This document shows positions 55,946 to 64,000 of a stretch of DNA of 64,000 nt, one piece after another. Made by a program: the position numbers and the translations under genes. Each line of letters opens with the position of its first letter. Within the stretch, counting starts at the first letter, position 1. This DNA is from Burkholderiales bacterium. GTDB taxonomy: Bacteria > Pseudomonadota > Gammaproteobacteria > Burkholderiales > Ga0077523. The notes under the pieces are model-generated. The model searched no databases, was not told the origin of the DNA, and worked only from the letters and a program-made list of their open reading frames with translations. The stretch spans positions 29,173 to 93,172 of the forward strand of contig JAIESW010000038.1 in assembly GCA_019745565.1 (NCBI GenBank), written 5' to 3'.

Positions 55946-58813
55946 TCAGGCGACCTTGACGGCCAGCTGCAAGCGCGAAGCGAAGGGCCTTGGCGTGGCG
56001 ACGCCGTGCCCCTGCATGAAGTCCACGCCGATCTCGCGCAGGATCGCAATTACCCGGTCGTCATCGACGAACTCGGCGATGGTCTGCTTGCCCATCACAT
56101 GGCCGACGTTGTTGATCGCCTCCACCATGGCCCGGTCGATGGGATCGTCGGCCATGTCCTTGACGAAGCCCCCGTCGATCTTGAGGAAGTCCACCGGGAG
56201 GTGCTTGAGGTACGCGAAGGACGACATGCCGGCCCCGAAGTCGTCGAGCGAGAACCGGCAGCCCATGTCGCGCATTTCCTGAATGAAATGAATGGCCTTG
56301 TCCAGGTTGGCGATGGCCGCGGTCTCGGTGATCTCGAAGCAGATGGTGTCGCGCGGGACGTCGAAGTGGCGCAACTGCTCGCGGACGAACTCCAGGAGCC
56401 GCTCGTCGCCGATGGAGCCGCCGGACAGGTTGATGGCGCACAGGTCGATACGCTCGCCGCCGTCGGCGCGCAGGCGGGCCAGGGTCGCCAGGGCGGTACG
56501 GATGACCCAGCGATCAATCGACGGCATCAGGTTGTAGCGCTCGGCCGCCGGGATGAAGGCCATGGGCGGGACCATCTGGCCGCGCTCGTCCAGCATGCGG
56601 ACCAGCAGTTCGCAGTGGCGGCCGGCGTCCTTCTGGGGATTCACGTGCATGATGTCCTGGGCATGGAGCACGAACCGGTTTTCGTCCAGGGCCTTCTGCA
56701 GCCGACCGACCCACTCCATTTCGCCCTGACGCAGCGACAGCTCGCTGTCATCGGGGTGGTACACCTGCACGCGGTTGCGCCCCTTCTCCTTGGCCATGTA
56801 GCAGGCGGTGTCCGCGGTCCGCATGACTTCGGCCAGGGTGAACAGGCCGTCTTCCACGTTGACCAGGCCGATGCTGACGCCGATGTTGAAGCTCAAGTGC
56901 GCCCAGGCGAAGTGGAACTCGGTCACGGTCTGGCGCAGCTTGTCCGCGATCCGCAAGGCGGCGTCGGGCGGGCAGTTCTCCAGCAGGACGCCGAACTCGT
57001 CGCCGCCCAGGCGGGCCAGGGTGTCGCCCTCGCGCAGGCAGTGGTGCAGCAACGTGCTCACCTGACGCATCAGCTGGTCGCCGGCCGCGTGGCCGCAGGT
57101 GTCGTTGACCACCTTGAACTGGTCCAGGTCCAGGTACATGACGGCGTGATGGCGGCCATGCTGGCTGGCCGACTGCAGCGCGGCCGCCAGGCGCCGCTCG
57201 AACTCGGAGCGGTTGATGAGGCCGGTAAGGGAGTCGTGGCTCGCCTGGTAGGACAGCTTGGCGGCGTACTGGCGCTCGCGGCTCACGTCGTGCAGCACCA
57301 GCACAACGCCCACCAGGGCGCCGGAGCGATCGCGGATCGGTGCGGCGGAATGGCCGACGGGAATCTCCTCGCCGTCGTTGCGCACCAGCAGCATGTTGGC
57401 ATTGGCCTCGACCGTGCGCTCTTCGGTGAGCACCAGTTCGATCGGGCTCGGCGTGGCCTGGCGCTGGGTTTCCTCCACCAGGCGGAACAGCGCCTGGATC
57501 GGCAGGCCCCGCGCGTCGGCGGATTTCCAGCCGGTGAGTTCCTCGGCCACCGGGTTCAGGTACTCGACCCAGCCGTCGGTATCGGTCGTGATGACGCCGT
57601 CGGCGATGGACGCGAGCGTCACCAGCGCGCGCTCCTTCTCGGCGAACAGTTCGGCCGCGGCGAGCTTGCGTTCGGTAACGTCGGTGAGCGCACCCGCCAT
57701 CCGCACGGCCTCGCCGTCGGCGTTGCGCACCGATTGGCCGCGCAGGCGGAACCACCGGTACTCGCCCGAGCGTGCCAGCAATCGGATCTCGACGTCGAAC
57801 GGCGTGTCCTCGTGCATGTGCAGCTCGAGGGCACGCGAGAACATGACCTGCTCCTCGGGATGCAGATGCGAGATCAGCGCGGAGAGCGAATCCTTCATCT
57901 CGCCTTCCCCGTAGCCCAGCAGCTGCTTGAAGCGTGGCGAGTAGTACCAGACGTCGTTGACGATGTTCCAGTCCCACACGCCGTCGTTGCTGCCGCTCAC
58001 GGCGAGCTGGAAGCGTTCCTCGCTCACCTTGAGCGCCCGCTCGAACTCTTCGTTGTGGCGCAGGGTGCGCTGCGACAACAACACGCCGATCGGCACCAGG
58101 ATGGCCGGCAGGGTGAGCGTCAGCACCAGCAGCAGCACCTTGGTGATGCGGTTCGCCTCGCCCAGGGTGTCGGAGAAGTCCACTTCGAGCGGCGTGAGCT
58201 TGTCGTTGACCGCACGGATACGGTCCATCGACGGACGCAGCGCAGCGGGCGAACGCACGCCCGATTTGATCTTCTGGTGCAGCTCCTCGGCGGCGTCGTT
58301 CAGCTCGGCGATGTGGCGGTCGCCCTCTTCCCAGACCCGGACGATCTTCTTGATGTACCAGATCGGCTTGAATCGGGTGTACAGCCGTATCACCCCGTCG
58401 ATGTCGTCCGGGTGGTCGCCACCTTCGAGGAAGTACTGGCGCGCCTTGTCGTAGTCCGGGTCGGGCTTGTCGAGTTCGACCCGCGCCATGCCGAGCTTGA
58501 TGGGCGTCTCGATGTTCTTGAGATAGTTCTGGTAGTACGTCTCGGAGTAGGTCTCCGAGTAGCGCAGCAGGTTGAAGACCGATTCCTTCTGGGCCTTCGA
58601 CCAGCGGCTTTCCCCTTCCACGAAGGCGCGCGCGGCCGACAGGATGTCGGTCACCTGGATGGCCACCACCACCACGACCAGCACGATGGCGAGGAACGGC
58701 CAGATCAGACGCAGCAGCCGGTTGCTCACCGGCAGCACCCGCAGCGCATCCCTCAAGCGCTTCGATGCGCCCGGCGAGGCGGCAACGACGGCTGGATCTT
58801 GTACGTTTTTCAT
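55946..58813 (-). CDS. Membrane-bound PAS-GGDEF-EAL cyclic-di-GMP regulator
   Basis: 955 residues from ATG 58813. Two membrane helices (about 35-53 and 256-280) enclose a helical periplasmic sensor; two PAS domains follow, then GGDEF (603-607) with an upstream RxxD inhibitory site (REGD), then an EAL domain whose motif reads ELL (735-737). EAL residues NLSG, EITE, DDFG, KID, AEF and QGHG are kept, so both synthesis and breakdown of cyclic di-GMP are possible. The signal sensed is unknown. It lies upstream of the iron protein on the same strand. Confidence 0.92.
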   Translation of the reverse strand: MKNVQDPAVVAASPGASKRLRDALRVLPVSNRLLRLIWPFLAIVLVVVVVAIQVTDILSAARAFVEGESRWSKAQKESVFNLLRYSETYSETYYQNYLKNIETPIKLGMARVELDKPDPDYDKARQYFLEGGDHPDDIDGVIRLYTRFKPIWYIKKIVRVWEEGDRHIAELNDAAEELHQKIKSGVRSPAALRPSMDRIRAVNDKLTPLEVDFSDTLGEANRITKVLLLVLTLTLPAILVPIGVLLSQRTLRHNEEFERALKVSEERFQLAVSGSNDGVWDWNIVNDVWYYSPRFKQLLGYGEGEMKDSLSALISHLHPEEQVMFSRALELHMHEDTPFDVEIRLLARSGEYRWFRLRGQSVRNADGEAVRMAGALTDVTERKLAAAELFAEKERALVTLASIADGVITTDTDGWVEYLNPVAEELTGWKSADARGLPIQALFRLVEETQRQATPSPIELVLTEERTVEANANMLLVRNDGEEIPVGHSAAPIRDRSGALVGVVLVLHDVSRERQYAAKLSYQASHDSLTGLINRSEFERRLAAALQSASQHGRHHAVMYLDLDQFKVVNDTCGHAAGDQLMRQVSTLLHHCLREGDTLARLGGDEFGVLLENCPPDAALRIADKLRQTVTEFHFAWAHLSFNIGVSIGLVNVEDGLFTLAEVMRTADTACYMAKEKGRNRVQVYHPDDSELSLRQGEMEWVGRLQKALDENRFVLHAQDIMHVNPQKDAGRHCELLVRMLDERGQMVPPMAFIPAAERYNLMPSIDRWVIRTALATLARLRADGGERIDLCAINLSGGSIGDERLLEFVREQLRHFDVPRDTICFEITETAAIANLDKAIHFIQEMRDMGCRFSLDDFGAGMSSFAYLKHLPVDFLKIDGGFVKDMADDPIDRAMVEAINNVGHVMGKQTIAEFVDDDRVIAILREIGVDFMQGHGVATPRPFASRLQLAVKVA

Positions 58814-59249
58814 CGCTCGCAATCGCGCCGCAACTGCAACGAGGGGACGCTGCAGGGTAGGGTCTGAATTGGAAACATGTAGGGGAACGTGACGCAGCGC
58901 GTCCACGCAGGTCGCGTCTCGGCGGTAGCCATCAGCCTCGGCACCCCCTCCCGGAGCCTGCCGACCTGCAACCCACCACATTCCCGGCCTCAATCACCTT
59001 AGCGGCTCCTTCGCATCAATTCTTTAACGCGCCAACACCCTGCCTGCGAGCCAGCCGGTACGCGGCTCCGGGCTCCGGGATACCCCTGGCGCTGCCATGG
59101 GGGTAGCCAGGCGCAAGCTCCATGCCATTGACTCGTAGGGAAAACCCCTACGAGAACGGCGTCTTGCAGGTCACTCCCGCCCGCCCCGGCATCCCAGGGC
59201 CCGGACTCCGACCGCCATGCCCGTCCGGCGTTCCGGACCTGGCAGGGAC
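58814..59249. other. 436-base gap upstream of the GGDEF/EAL gene
   Basis: No gene is supported. It carries the palindrome at 59132-59154 and two near-matches (GTAGGGT at 58857, GTAGGGGAA at 58879) close to the GGDEF/EAL start. Several short open frames lack ribosome sites. Confidence 0.45.
59132..59154. promoter_or_regulatory. Palindromic GTAGGG operator-like site
   Basis: CTCGTAGGG and CCCTACGAG face each other across a five-base loop. The half-site GTAGGGAAAACC is almost the motif found upstream of the iron protein and desaturase genes. A LuxR-type or other dimeric regulator could bind. Confidence 0.45.
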
Positions 59250-59774
59250 TCAGTGCAGCGGTCCGCGGCGGCGCTCGGCCAAAGAATCCTCGTCGGTATC
59301 GTCCGGCGGCACCGCCTCATCCTCGTCATCCTGGTCCTGGTCGTCGTCCTCTTCTTCATCGTCGCCGCCGACACCCCGTTCGGGCACCGAAAGCCAAAGC
59401 TCGTAGCCGTCCGGGTCGGTCAGAAAGCACTCCCGGGCACCGTAGGCCGTCAGCTCGATTGCGGAGACCTCCACCCCGGCCTGCAGCAGCTGCCGCCGTG
59501 TCTCGTCGATGTCGGCCGGCCGCAGGTACATCACCCAGCTCTGGCCGAGCGCCGGCTCGAGCGTGATCTGCTGTTCGGGCGTCAGCTGCTGCAGCATCAG
59601 TTCCGCGGTGCCCGACCGCAGCCAGCACCACACCGCCTCGCCCGCGGCGTTCTCCCAGGAATCGATCAGCGCGAAACCGAAGAAATCCCGATAGAAGGCG
59701 ATCGAGCGGTGCAGGTCCGAGACGCCGAGGCTCGGAACGAGTTTGCGCACTCGAGGTTTGCCGGGATCAGTCAT
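59250..59774 (-). CDS. VOC (glyoxalase/bleomycin resistance) family protein with acidic tail
   Basis: 174 residues. One VOC unit: VPSLGVSDLHRSIAFYRDFFGF, ELMLQQ and FLTDPDGYELWL. A final ~45 residues are extremely acidic (GGDDEEEDDDQDQDDEDE). VOC folds bind metals and act on varied small molecules; typical C-terminal Glu of YELW is present. No substrate assigned. ATG 59774 follows the inverted repeat. Confidence 0.85.
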   Translation of the reverse strand: MTDPGKPRVRKLVPSLGVSDLHRSIAFYRDFFGFALIDSWENAAGEAVWCWLRSGTAELMLQQLTPEQQITLEPALGQSWVMYLRPADIDETRRQLLQAGVEVSAIELTAYGARECFLTDPDGYELWLSVPERGVGGDDEEEDDDQDQDDEDEAVPPDDTDEDSLAERRRGPLH

Positions 59775-59803
59775 GGGTAGCGCACCAATACGCCGAGGCG
59801 CTT

Positions 59804-59884
59804 AACGCGGGGGACGCGGGGGAAAGGCAGAACTCAAGGACGATGGGTTCGGTTTTCCCCCGCGTCCTCCGCGTCCTCCGCGTT
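59804..59884. repeat. Long imperfect inverted repeat with GCGGAGGAC units
   Basis: AACGCGGGGGACGCGGGGG (from 59804) pairs with a downstream arm (59853-59884) made of repeated CCGCGTCCT units. It lies between the Cys-rich genes and the VOC gene on the minus strand and may act as a terminator or be a dispersed repeat. Confidence 0.65.
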
Positions 59885-59906
59885 GAAAGGTCTTGTTGTT
59901 CCATTA

Positions 59907-60305
59907 TCAGTAACTCGCGTCGCCCAGCGTACAGCGATGGTTCACGCACGCGAGCTTGGGTGTGACAGCCGGCTTGCAGTCGGCAGGCTTACGCTTGCCG
60001 CGATGCTGCTCCTCTTCGATGAAGGTGTATTCCGCCGCCTTGGTTTCGATCACGGGTTTCAGGTCCGGTGCGTTGTTGTAGGCGATCCACGCGGTCGGAT
60101 TGCCGCAGGCATCGCTGCCCATGGGCAACAGGCGGCAGAACGACACGTTACCGCACGTCGCCTCGCCGACCGTCGCCGCGATCTCGCGCTTCAGTCGGGC
60201 GAGCGCCTGAGCGTCGTCCTCCGCGTGCACCCACGCAGCCGCCAGCAGCGCCGCCGCACCGATCGATGCGGCGGCGACGATGCAAGGTTGTGGTATCCGC
60301 AGCAC
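59907..60305 (-). CDS. Exported Cys-rich protein, paralogue A
   Basis: 132 residues from a GTG. Signal peptide to about residue 28 (WVHAEDD). The mature protein has six cysteines in a pattern shared with its upstream neighbour: CGNV, CR, CGNPT, then three near the end (DCKP, ACVNHRC). They probably form three disulfides in the periplasm. It starts 7 bases after paralogue B stops. Function unknown. Confidence 0.72.
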   Translation of the reverse strand: MLRIPQPCIVAAASIGAAALLAAAWVHAEDDAQALARLKREIAATVGEATCGNVSFCRLLPMGSDACGNPTAWIAYNNAPDLKPVIETKAAEYTFIEEEQHRGKRKPADCKPAVTPKLACVNHRCTLGDASY

Positions 60306-60312
60306 GATGACC

Positions 60313-60693
60313 TCAGTAGTTCTCTGCGCCGAGCGCGCAGCGGTTGTTGATGCACGCCGGCTGCGGCGTCTTCACCGGAACGCATGAGGTCGGTCGCGCC
60401 CGGCCGCGCCGACGTTCCTCCTCGATGAAGTTGTACTCGGCGATCTTGCCTTCGAGCTCGCCGCGGATACCGCGCAGATTGTTGAATGCCAGGTACTCGG
60501 TGGGATTCCCGCAGTCGTCATAGCCGAGCGCGAGCACCCGGCAATGCACGACGTTGCCGCAGGTCCGGTTGTGATCGATCACCGCTTCCATCTCGCCGCG
60601 CAGCCGCGCCAGGGCCTGCGCATCGTCCTCGCCAAACGCAGGGCCCGCCAGCGACAGCAGCATGGCGAACCCCGCCCCGGGGACCTCACGCAA
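60313..60693 (-). CDS. Exported Cys-rich protein, paralogue B
   Basis: 126 residues from a TTG that lies inside the end of the aldolase gene (8-base overlap); a later ATG at 60663 would give a shorter signal. [31 protein letters not shown] and ACINNRC match paralogue A closely. Six conserved cysteines. Overlap with the aldolase suggests coupled expression, although the roles look unrelated. Confidence 0.7.
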   Translation of the reverse strand: MREVPGAGFAMLLSLAGPAFGEDDAQALARLRGEMEAVIDHNRTCGNVVHCRVLALGYDDCGNPTEYLAFNNLRGIRGELEGKIAEYNFIEEERRRGRARPTSCVPVKTPQPACINNRCALGAENY

Positions 60694-61744
60694 TGGTCAC
60701 GTCCTTCGACAGGTACACGTCCTGGATCGCGTTCAGGATCTTCACCCCGTCAGCCATCGGGCGCTGGAACGCCTTGCGCCCGGAGATGAGACCCATGCCG
60801 CCGGCGCGCTTGTTGATGACGGCGGTCTTCACCGCATCGTGCAGATCGTTCTCGCCCGAGGCGCCGCCGGAGTTGATGAGCCCCGCACGTCCCATGTAGC
60901 AGTTCGCCACCTGATAGCGGCAGAGGTCGATGGGATGATCCGTGACGAGATCGGAGTACATCCGCTTGTCGGACTTGCCGTACGGATTCTCCTTGGTGTT
61001 GAGCGAGAGATAGCCGCCGTTGTTCTCCGGCAGCTTCTGCTTGATGATGTCCGCCTCGATGGTGACGCCGAGATGGTTCGCCTGCCCCGTGAGGTCGGCG
61101 GACACGTGGTAGTCCTTGTCGGACTTGAAGGCCGGGTTGCGCAGATAGCACCACAGCACCGTCGCCATGCCCATCTCGTGCGCGGCCTGGAAGGCCTGGC
61201 TCACTTCGACGATCTGGCGCGCCGACTGGTCGGAGCCGAAGTAGATGGTCGCGCCCACCGCCACCGCACCCATGTCGCGCGCCTGCTTGATGCTCGCGAA
61301 GAAGATCTGGTCGAACTTGTTCGGGTAGGTCAGGAATTCGTTGTGGTTGAACTTGAGCAGGAACGGGATCTTGTGCGCGTACTTGCGCGAGCACGCGCCG
61401 AGCACACCGAGAGTCGAGGCCACCGCGTTGCAGCCGCCCTCGATCGCGAGCTTCACGATGTTCTCGGGGTCGAAGTAGGCGGGATTCTTGGCGAAGGATG
61501 CGCCGCCGCTGTGCTCGATGCCCTGGTCCACCGGGAGGATCGACACGTACCCGGTGCCCGCGAGACGGCCGTGGTCGAACAGCTGCTGCAGGCTGCGCAG
61601 CACGGAGGGCGACCGGTCGCTCGGCGCGAAGATGCGGTCGACGAAATCCGGCCCGGGCAGGTGCAGGCTCGACTTCGGGATCTTGGCGACGTGCTTGAGA
61701 AGGCTGTCGGCCTCGGTGCCGAGCATGGCTGCGATATCGGTCAT
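60686..61744 (-). CDS. fbaB: Class I fructose-bisphosphate aldolase (DhnA type)
   Basis: 352 residues. [26 protein letters not shown] and [12 protein letters not shown] identify the archaeal/DhnA class I aldolase that uses a Schiff-base Lys rather than zinc. It joins dihydroxyacetone phosphate and glyceraldehyde 3-phosphate in glycolysis, gluconeogenesis or the Calvin cycle. ATG 61744 has a GGGGGAG ribosome site. The two Cys-rich genes follow. Confidence 0.92.
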   Translation of the reverse strand: MTDIAAMLGTEADSLLKHVAKIPKSSLHLPGPDFVDRIFAPSDRSPSVLRSLQQLFDHGRLAGTGYVSILPVDQGIEHSGGASFAKNPAYFDPENIVKLAIEGGCNAVASTLGVLGACSRKYAHKIPFLLKFNHNEFLTYPNKFDQIFFASIKQARDMGAVAVGATIYFGSDQSARQIVEVSQAFQAAHEMGMATVLWCYLRNPAFKSDKDYHVSADLTGQANHLGVTIEADIIKQKLPENNGGYLSLNTKENPYGKSDKRMYSDLVTDHPIDLCRYQVANCYMGRAGLINSGGASGENDLHDAVKTAVINKRAGGMGLISGRKAFQRPMADGVKILNAIQDVYLSKDVTIA

Positions 61745-61809
61745 GGAACTCCCCCGGTTGGAATGATGGAAACGCACGAAGGGCGCCATTATCCCGCCCC
61801 GGGCGACGC

Positions 61810-61836
61810 CGGACAACGAGGTGCGCCGCCTATAAT
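61810..61836 (+). promoter_or_regulatory. Promoter of the gamma-carbonic anhydrase gene
   Basis: CGGACA (61810-61815) and a perfect TATAAT (61831-61836) are 15 bases apart, 33 bases before the ATG. Confidence 0.55.
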
Positions 61837-61869
61837 CGCTCCTCGTTCCACCATCGACAGCCCCATCCC

Positions 61870-62391
61870 ATGAGATACAGCATCGGCGAGCGTCGCGTCG
61901 ACATGCACGACACCGCCTGGGTCGCCCCCAATGCGTCGGTCATCGGCTCGGTCCGGCTCGAAGCCCATTCCAGCGTCTGGTTCGACGCGGTCATCCGCGG
62001 CGACAACGACCTCATCACCATCGGCGAGCGCTCGAACGTGCAGGACGGTTCGGTGCTGCACACCGACCAGAACGTCCGGTTGACCGTGGGCCGCGACGTG
62101 ACCATCGGCCACATGGTCCTGCTGCATGGCTGCACCATCGGCGACTACACGCTGATCGGCATCAAGGCCACGGTGTTGAACCACGCCCGGATCGGCCGCA
62201 ACTGCCTGATCGGCGCGCACAGCCTCATCACCGAAGGCAAGGAGATCCCCGACCGGTCGCTCGTCATGGGCGTGCCGGGCAAGGTGATCCGCGAACTCAC
62301 CGACGAGGAGATCGCGCGCGTGATGGCCAATGCCGACCACTACGTGCACAAGATCCCGCTCTACCGCGACAGCCTCAGGCAGCAGCCTTGA
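61870..62391 (+). CDS. Gamma-carbonic anhydrase family protein
   Basis: 173 residues, a left-handed beta-helix of hexapeptide repeats. Zinc-type ligands H64 (VLHTD), H81 and H86 (IGHMVLLHG) match the three His of Cam. [10 protein letters not shown] and the QDGSV loop fit the YrdA/CaiE-like subgroup, which often lacks strong activity. It has its own promoter and is convergent with the desaturase. Confidence 0.9.
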   Translation: MRYSIGERRVDMHDTAWVAPNASVIGSVRLEAHSSVWFDAVIRGDNDLITIGERSNVQDGSVLHTDQNVRLTVGRDVTIGHMVLLHGCTIGDYTLIGIKATVLNHARIGRNCLIGAHSLITEGKEIPDRSLVMGVPGKVIRELTDEEIARVMANADHYVHKIPLYRDSLRQQP

Positions 62392-62429
62392 ACGGGCCCG
62401 GTCCGGGGACCGCGCCGGCGGCGTAGCGA

Positions 62430-63521
62430 TCAGGCTGCGACGGGAAAGCCTCTCGCCCGGCGATCACCCATGCGCCGCTCGGGGAATGTCCAAGCGGTCT
62501 GGTTCCGCCGACGCTCACCCAAACGCTGGTCCGCGCGCGGGCCCTCGACCGCGGCCTGCTCGGCTGCACCCCGGAAAGCTTCGCCGCCGAGCCTGACCCT
62601 GCCGGCCGCGATGGCCTCGATGGACGCGATCTCCGAGGTGCTGAAATGCCGCAGCCGGAACAACGTCCAGATGCCCGCCAGCGACTGGACCGAGCGGTAT
62701 TCGCGACCCGCTTCCTCGCGCAGCACCTGGGCGCCCCATCTCTGGGCCCCGCGCGGCAGCGCCGGAAACACGTGATGGGTCGCGTGCGCGTTGAGCCCGC
62801 CGGCCAGCAGCGAGGCGAGGAACGATTCCGGGTACAGGTCCCACGTGCTCCGCAGCTGGCGCACCACCTGATCGTCGCTGCGCCGGTCGACCGGCAGCGA
62901 GTGCGACAGCAGTCCCAGGTAGTTGCCGAAGAACAGCAGGAAGACGATGGCCGGCAGCAGCGCCAGGGGCAGGAGACTCGAGAGCAGGCCGATCCGGACC
63001 GCCATGCCCAGCCACTCGTGCCAGACCGGTCGCCGGACCAGCCGTGTGACGTCCGAGCGCAGGTAGCCTAGAACCATGCGCAGCAGATTCCACATATCCT
63101 CGGCGAGGGAATCGCCGCGGAGGTACATCTCGTCCTCCTTCGAATGCGGCCGTGCGTGGTGGATCGCGTGGTGCCCCTGGAACCAGGACGCCCTGCTGAA
63201 GAGCACGCAGTCGAGCGTGACGAAAGCCACGAGATCGTTGACCCACTGCCACGGCGCGAAGGCCCGGTGCATGGCGTCGTGCCCCACCATCAGCAGCGCG
63301 AACCAGGACCATCCGAACACCGCGGACTCGAGCAGCACCAGCAGGGGACGGGTTTCGCCCCACAGGAGCCAGAGACTGCCGAGGAAAACCGTGAGCGTGA
63401 TGGCCGCCTGCACCCAGCCGGATACGTAGGCCGACAGCGGCAGATCGCCGGGGCGCCGCTGCCTGATGCGTTCCTTCACGCTCGCCCGTTCGTCCGAAAT
63501 CCCTTCGGGCGGAGGCGTCAT
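62430..63521 (-). CDS. Fatty acid desaturase family protein with Arg-rich tail
   Basis: 363 residues. Three His boxes: HDAMH (H81, H85), HHAIHH (117-122) and HATHH (246-250), which hold the diiron centre, among about four membrane helices. It desaturates or hydroxylates a lipid acyl chain or carotenoid-like substrate. The last 32 residues (332-363) read RLGERR ... FPERRMGDRR and match the tail of the iron protein at 54756. ATG 63521 is the first of the frame; ribosome site weak. Confidence 0.9.
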   Translation of the reverse strand: MTPPPEGISDERASVKERIRQRRPGDLPLSAYVSGWVQAAITLTVFLGSLWLLWGETRPLLVLLESAVFGWSWFALLMVGHDAMHRAFAPWQWVNDLVAFVTLDCVLFSRASWFQGHHAIHHARPHSKEDEMYLRGDSLAEDMWNLLRMVLGYLRSDVTRLVRRPVWHEWLGMAVRIGLLSSLLPLALLPAIVFLLFFGNYLGLLSHSLPVDRRSDDQVVRQLRSTWDLYPESFLASLLAGGLNAHATHHVFPALPRGAQRWGAQVLREEAGREYRSVQSLAGIWTLFRLRHFSTSEIASIEAIAAGRVRLGGEAFRGAAEQAAVEGPRADQRLGERRRNQTAWTFPERRMGDRRARGFPVAA

Positions 63522-63875
63522 CGGGTCAGTCTCCTTGTCGCAACGTTTGCTCTCGGGTGCAAAGCTACGGTGGGGTTATCCCACAGGCGGTCCGGGATCG
63601 CTCGAACGCGAACCACCTTGTCGTCGAGCGCTCCTGTTCCACCCAGCGCCGGTGTGGCCGGTCGTCTGCAACTCCCGATTCTGGCGCAGTGTCGTTGTCG
63701 ATTCCAGCGCTTTTCCGGCGAAATCGTGCGTCATCAAGGTTTCCCTACCCTTCAGGGAACCGCCCGACGCGCCGAAGAAGACTTCCTGGGGCCCGATCCG
63801 GCCGGATCGCCCCCCGCTTCGAAGCCACCGATGGCAATCGGAGTATCCTGCGGCCACCCGTCACGGAGCACCGGG
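63522..63875. other. 354-base gap upstream of the desaturase
   Basis: No supported gene; open frames on both strands lack ribosome sites and family features. It contains the motif AGGTTTCCCTAC at 63737-63748, part of an inverted repeat GGTTTCCCT / AGGGAACC (63738-63761). Confidence 0.45.
63737..63748 (-). promoter_or_regulatory. Shared GTAGGGAAACCT motif, copy upstream of the desaturase
   Basis: Identical over 12 bases to the site at 55853-55864, in the same orientation relative to the gene, and at a similar distance (216 bases) from the start. CGAAATC and GTGCG precede both. Confidence 0.4.
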
Positions 63876-64000
63876 ATGATCAAATACCAGTTCAAGATCC
63901 GCACACGCGACGGACTTTCGGTCGAGAACCTGAACATCCAGGGGCGCGATCAGGCGGATGCCGAACGCAAGCTGTTCCAGATGTACCCGAAGTCCCAGGT
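63876..64000 (+). CDS. Small hypothetical protein, cut by the window end
   Basis: The first 41 codons (MIKYQFKIRTRDGL, then QADAERKLFQMYPK) run off the window with no stop. The pattern resembles small conserved hypothetical proteins of betaproteobacteria. It lies divergent from the desaturase. Function unknown. Confidence 0.6.
   Translation, partial: MIKYQFKIRTRDGLSVENLNIQGRDQADAERKLFQMYPKSQ

Noticed and set aside
56006..58867. 953-codon open frame on the plus strand opposite the GGDEF/EAL gene
   Set aside because: High GC leaves antisense frames open; the minus strand has complete PAS, GGDEF and EAL motifs.
59804..59884. CRISPR-like array
   Set aside because: Units are short, contiguous and form one inverted repeat without spacers; no cas genes are present.
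63576..63857. 93-codon open frame on the minus strand upstream of the desaturase
   Set aside because: No ribosome site, biased Arg/Gly/Ser content, and it overlaps the conserved motif and inverted repeat.

Overview
The window is GC-rich (roughly two-thirds G+C by eye), tightly packed chromosomal DNA from a Gram-negative bacterium, most likely an unclassified betaproteobacterium. Support comes from the xseA / exbB-exbD / lpxK / Trm112-like / kdsB / adk neighbourhood, a three-gene pntAA-pntAB-pntB transhydrogenase, lipid A genes, c-type cytochromes and short GC-hairpin intergenic repeats. The species cannot be named from sequence alone. I see no rRNA, tRNA, IS element, prophage, plasmid functions or CRISPR array.

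Layout. 0-9 kb: a cold-shock gene, then genes that look like degradation of aromatic or carboxylic compounds (two fumarylacetoacetase-fold proteins, an enol-lactonase, an SDR, a NIPSNAP protein, an amidase), interrupted by an exonuclease/GIY-YIG fusion and a stand-alone C39-like domain. 9-22 kb: an unusual two-domain alpha-carbonic anhydrase, DAHP synthase, small exported proteins, a cyclase-family protein, EamA transporters, a lytic transglycosylase, and a DHDPS-like / exported RraA-like / exported intradiol dioxygenase group. 22-40 kb: ilvD with a divergent LysR regulator, tsaE-amidase, a 1181-residue coiled-helix/AsmA-like protein, the pnt operon, mutL-miaA and xseA. 40-54.7 kb: a co-directional run, exbB, exbD, a STAND/SARP-like regulator, a SWIM-SNF2 helicase, lpxK, Trm112-like, kdsB, adk, PPi-dependent phosphofructokinase and a proton-pumping pyrophosphatase. 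54.7-64 kb: a haem-oxygenase-fold iron protein, a GGDEF/EAL regulator, a VOC protein, class I aldolase followed by two paralogous Cys-rich exported proteins, a gamma-carbonic anhydrase and a fatty acid desaturase.

How genes work together. The adk-pfp-hppA order joins adenylate balance, reversible PPi-linked glycolysis and PPi-driven proton pumping, and class I fructose-bisphosphate aldolase lies a few kb on. exbBD, lpxK and kdsB serve the outer membrane, while AmiC, the lytic transglycosylase and the AsmA-like protein act in the envelope.

Most notable observations: (1) the iron protein at 54.8 kb and the desaturase at 62.4 kb, which are not homologous, end in nearly the same 32-residue Arg-rich tail and share a 12-base motif upstream; a palindromic version of that motif lies upstream of the GGDEF/EAL gene between them. 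(2) A long charged helical rod is fused to a periplasmic AsmA-like domain. (3) A perfect 9-base direct repeat with an 11-base period lies just upstream of the gene with a SARP-like C-terminus. (4) tsaE carries a sharply AT-rich patch. (5) A cluster of DnaA-box-like sites lies between xseA and exbB.
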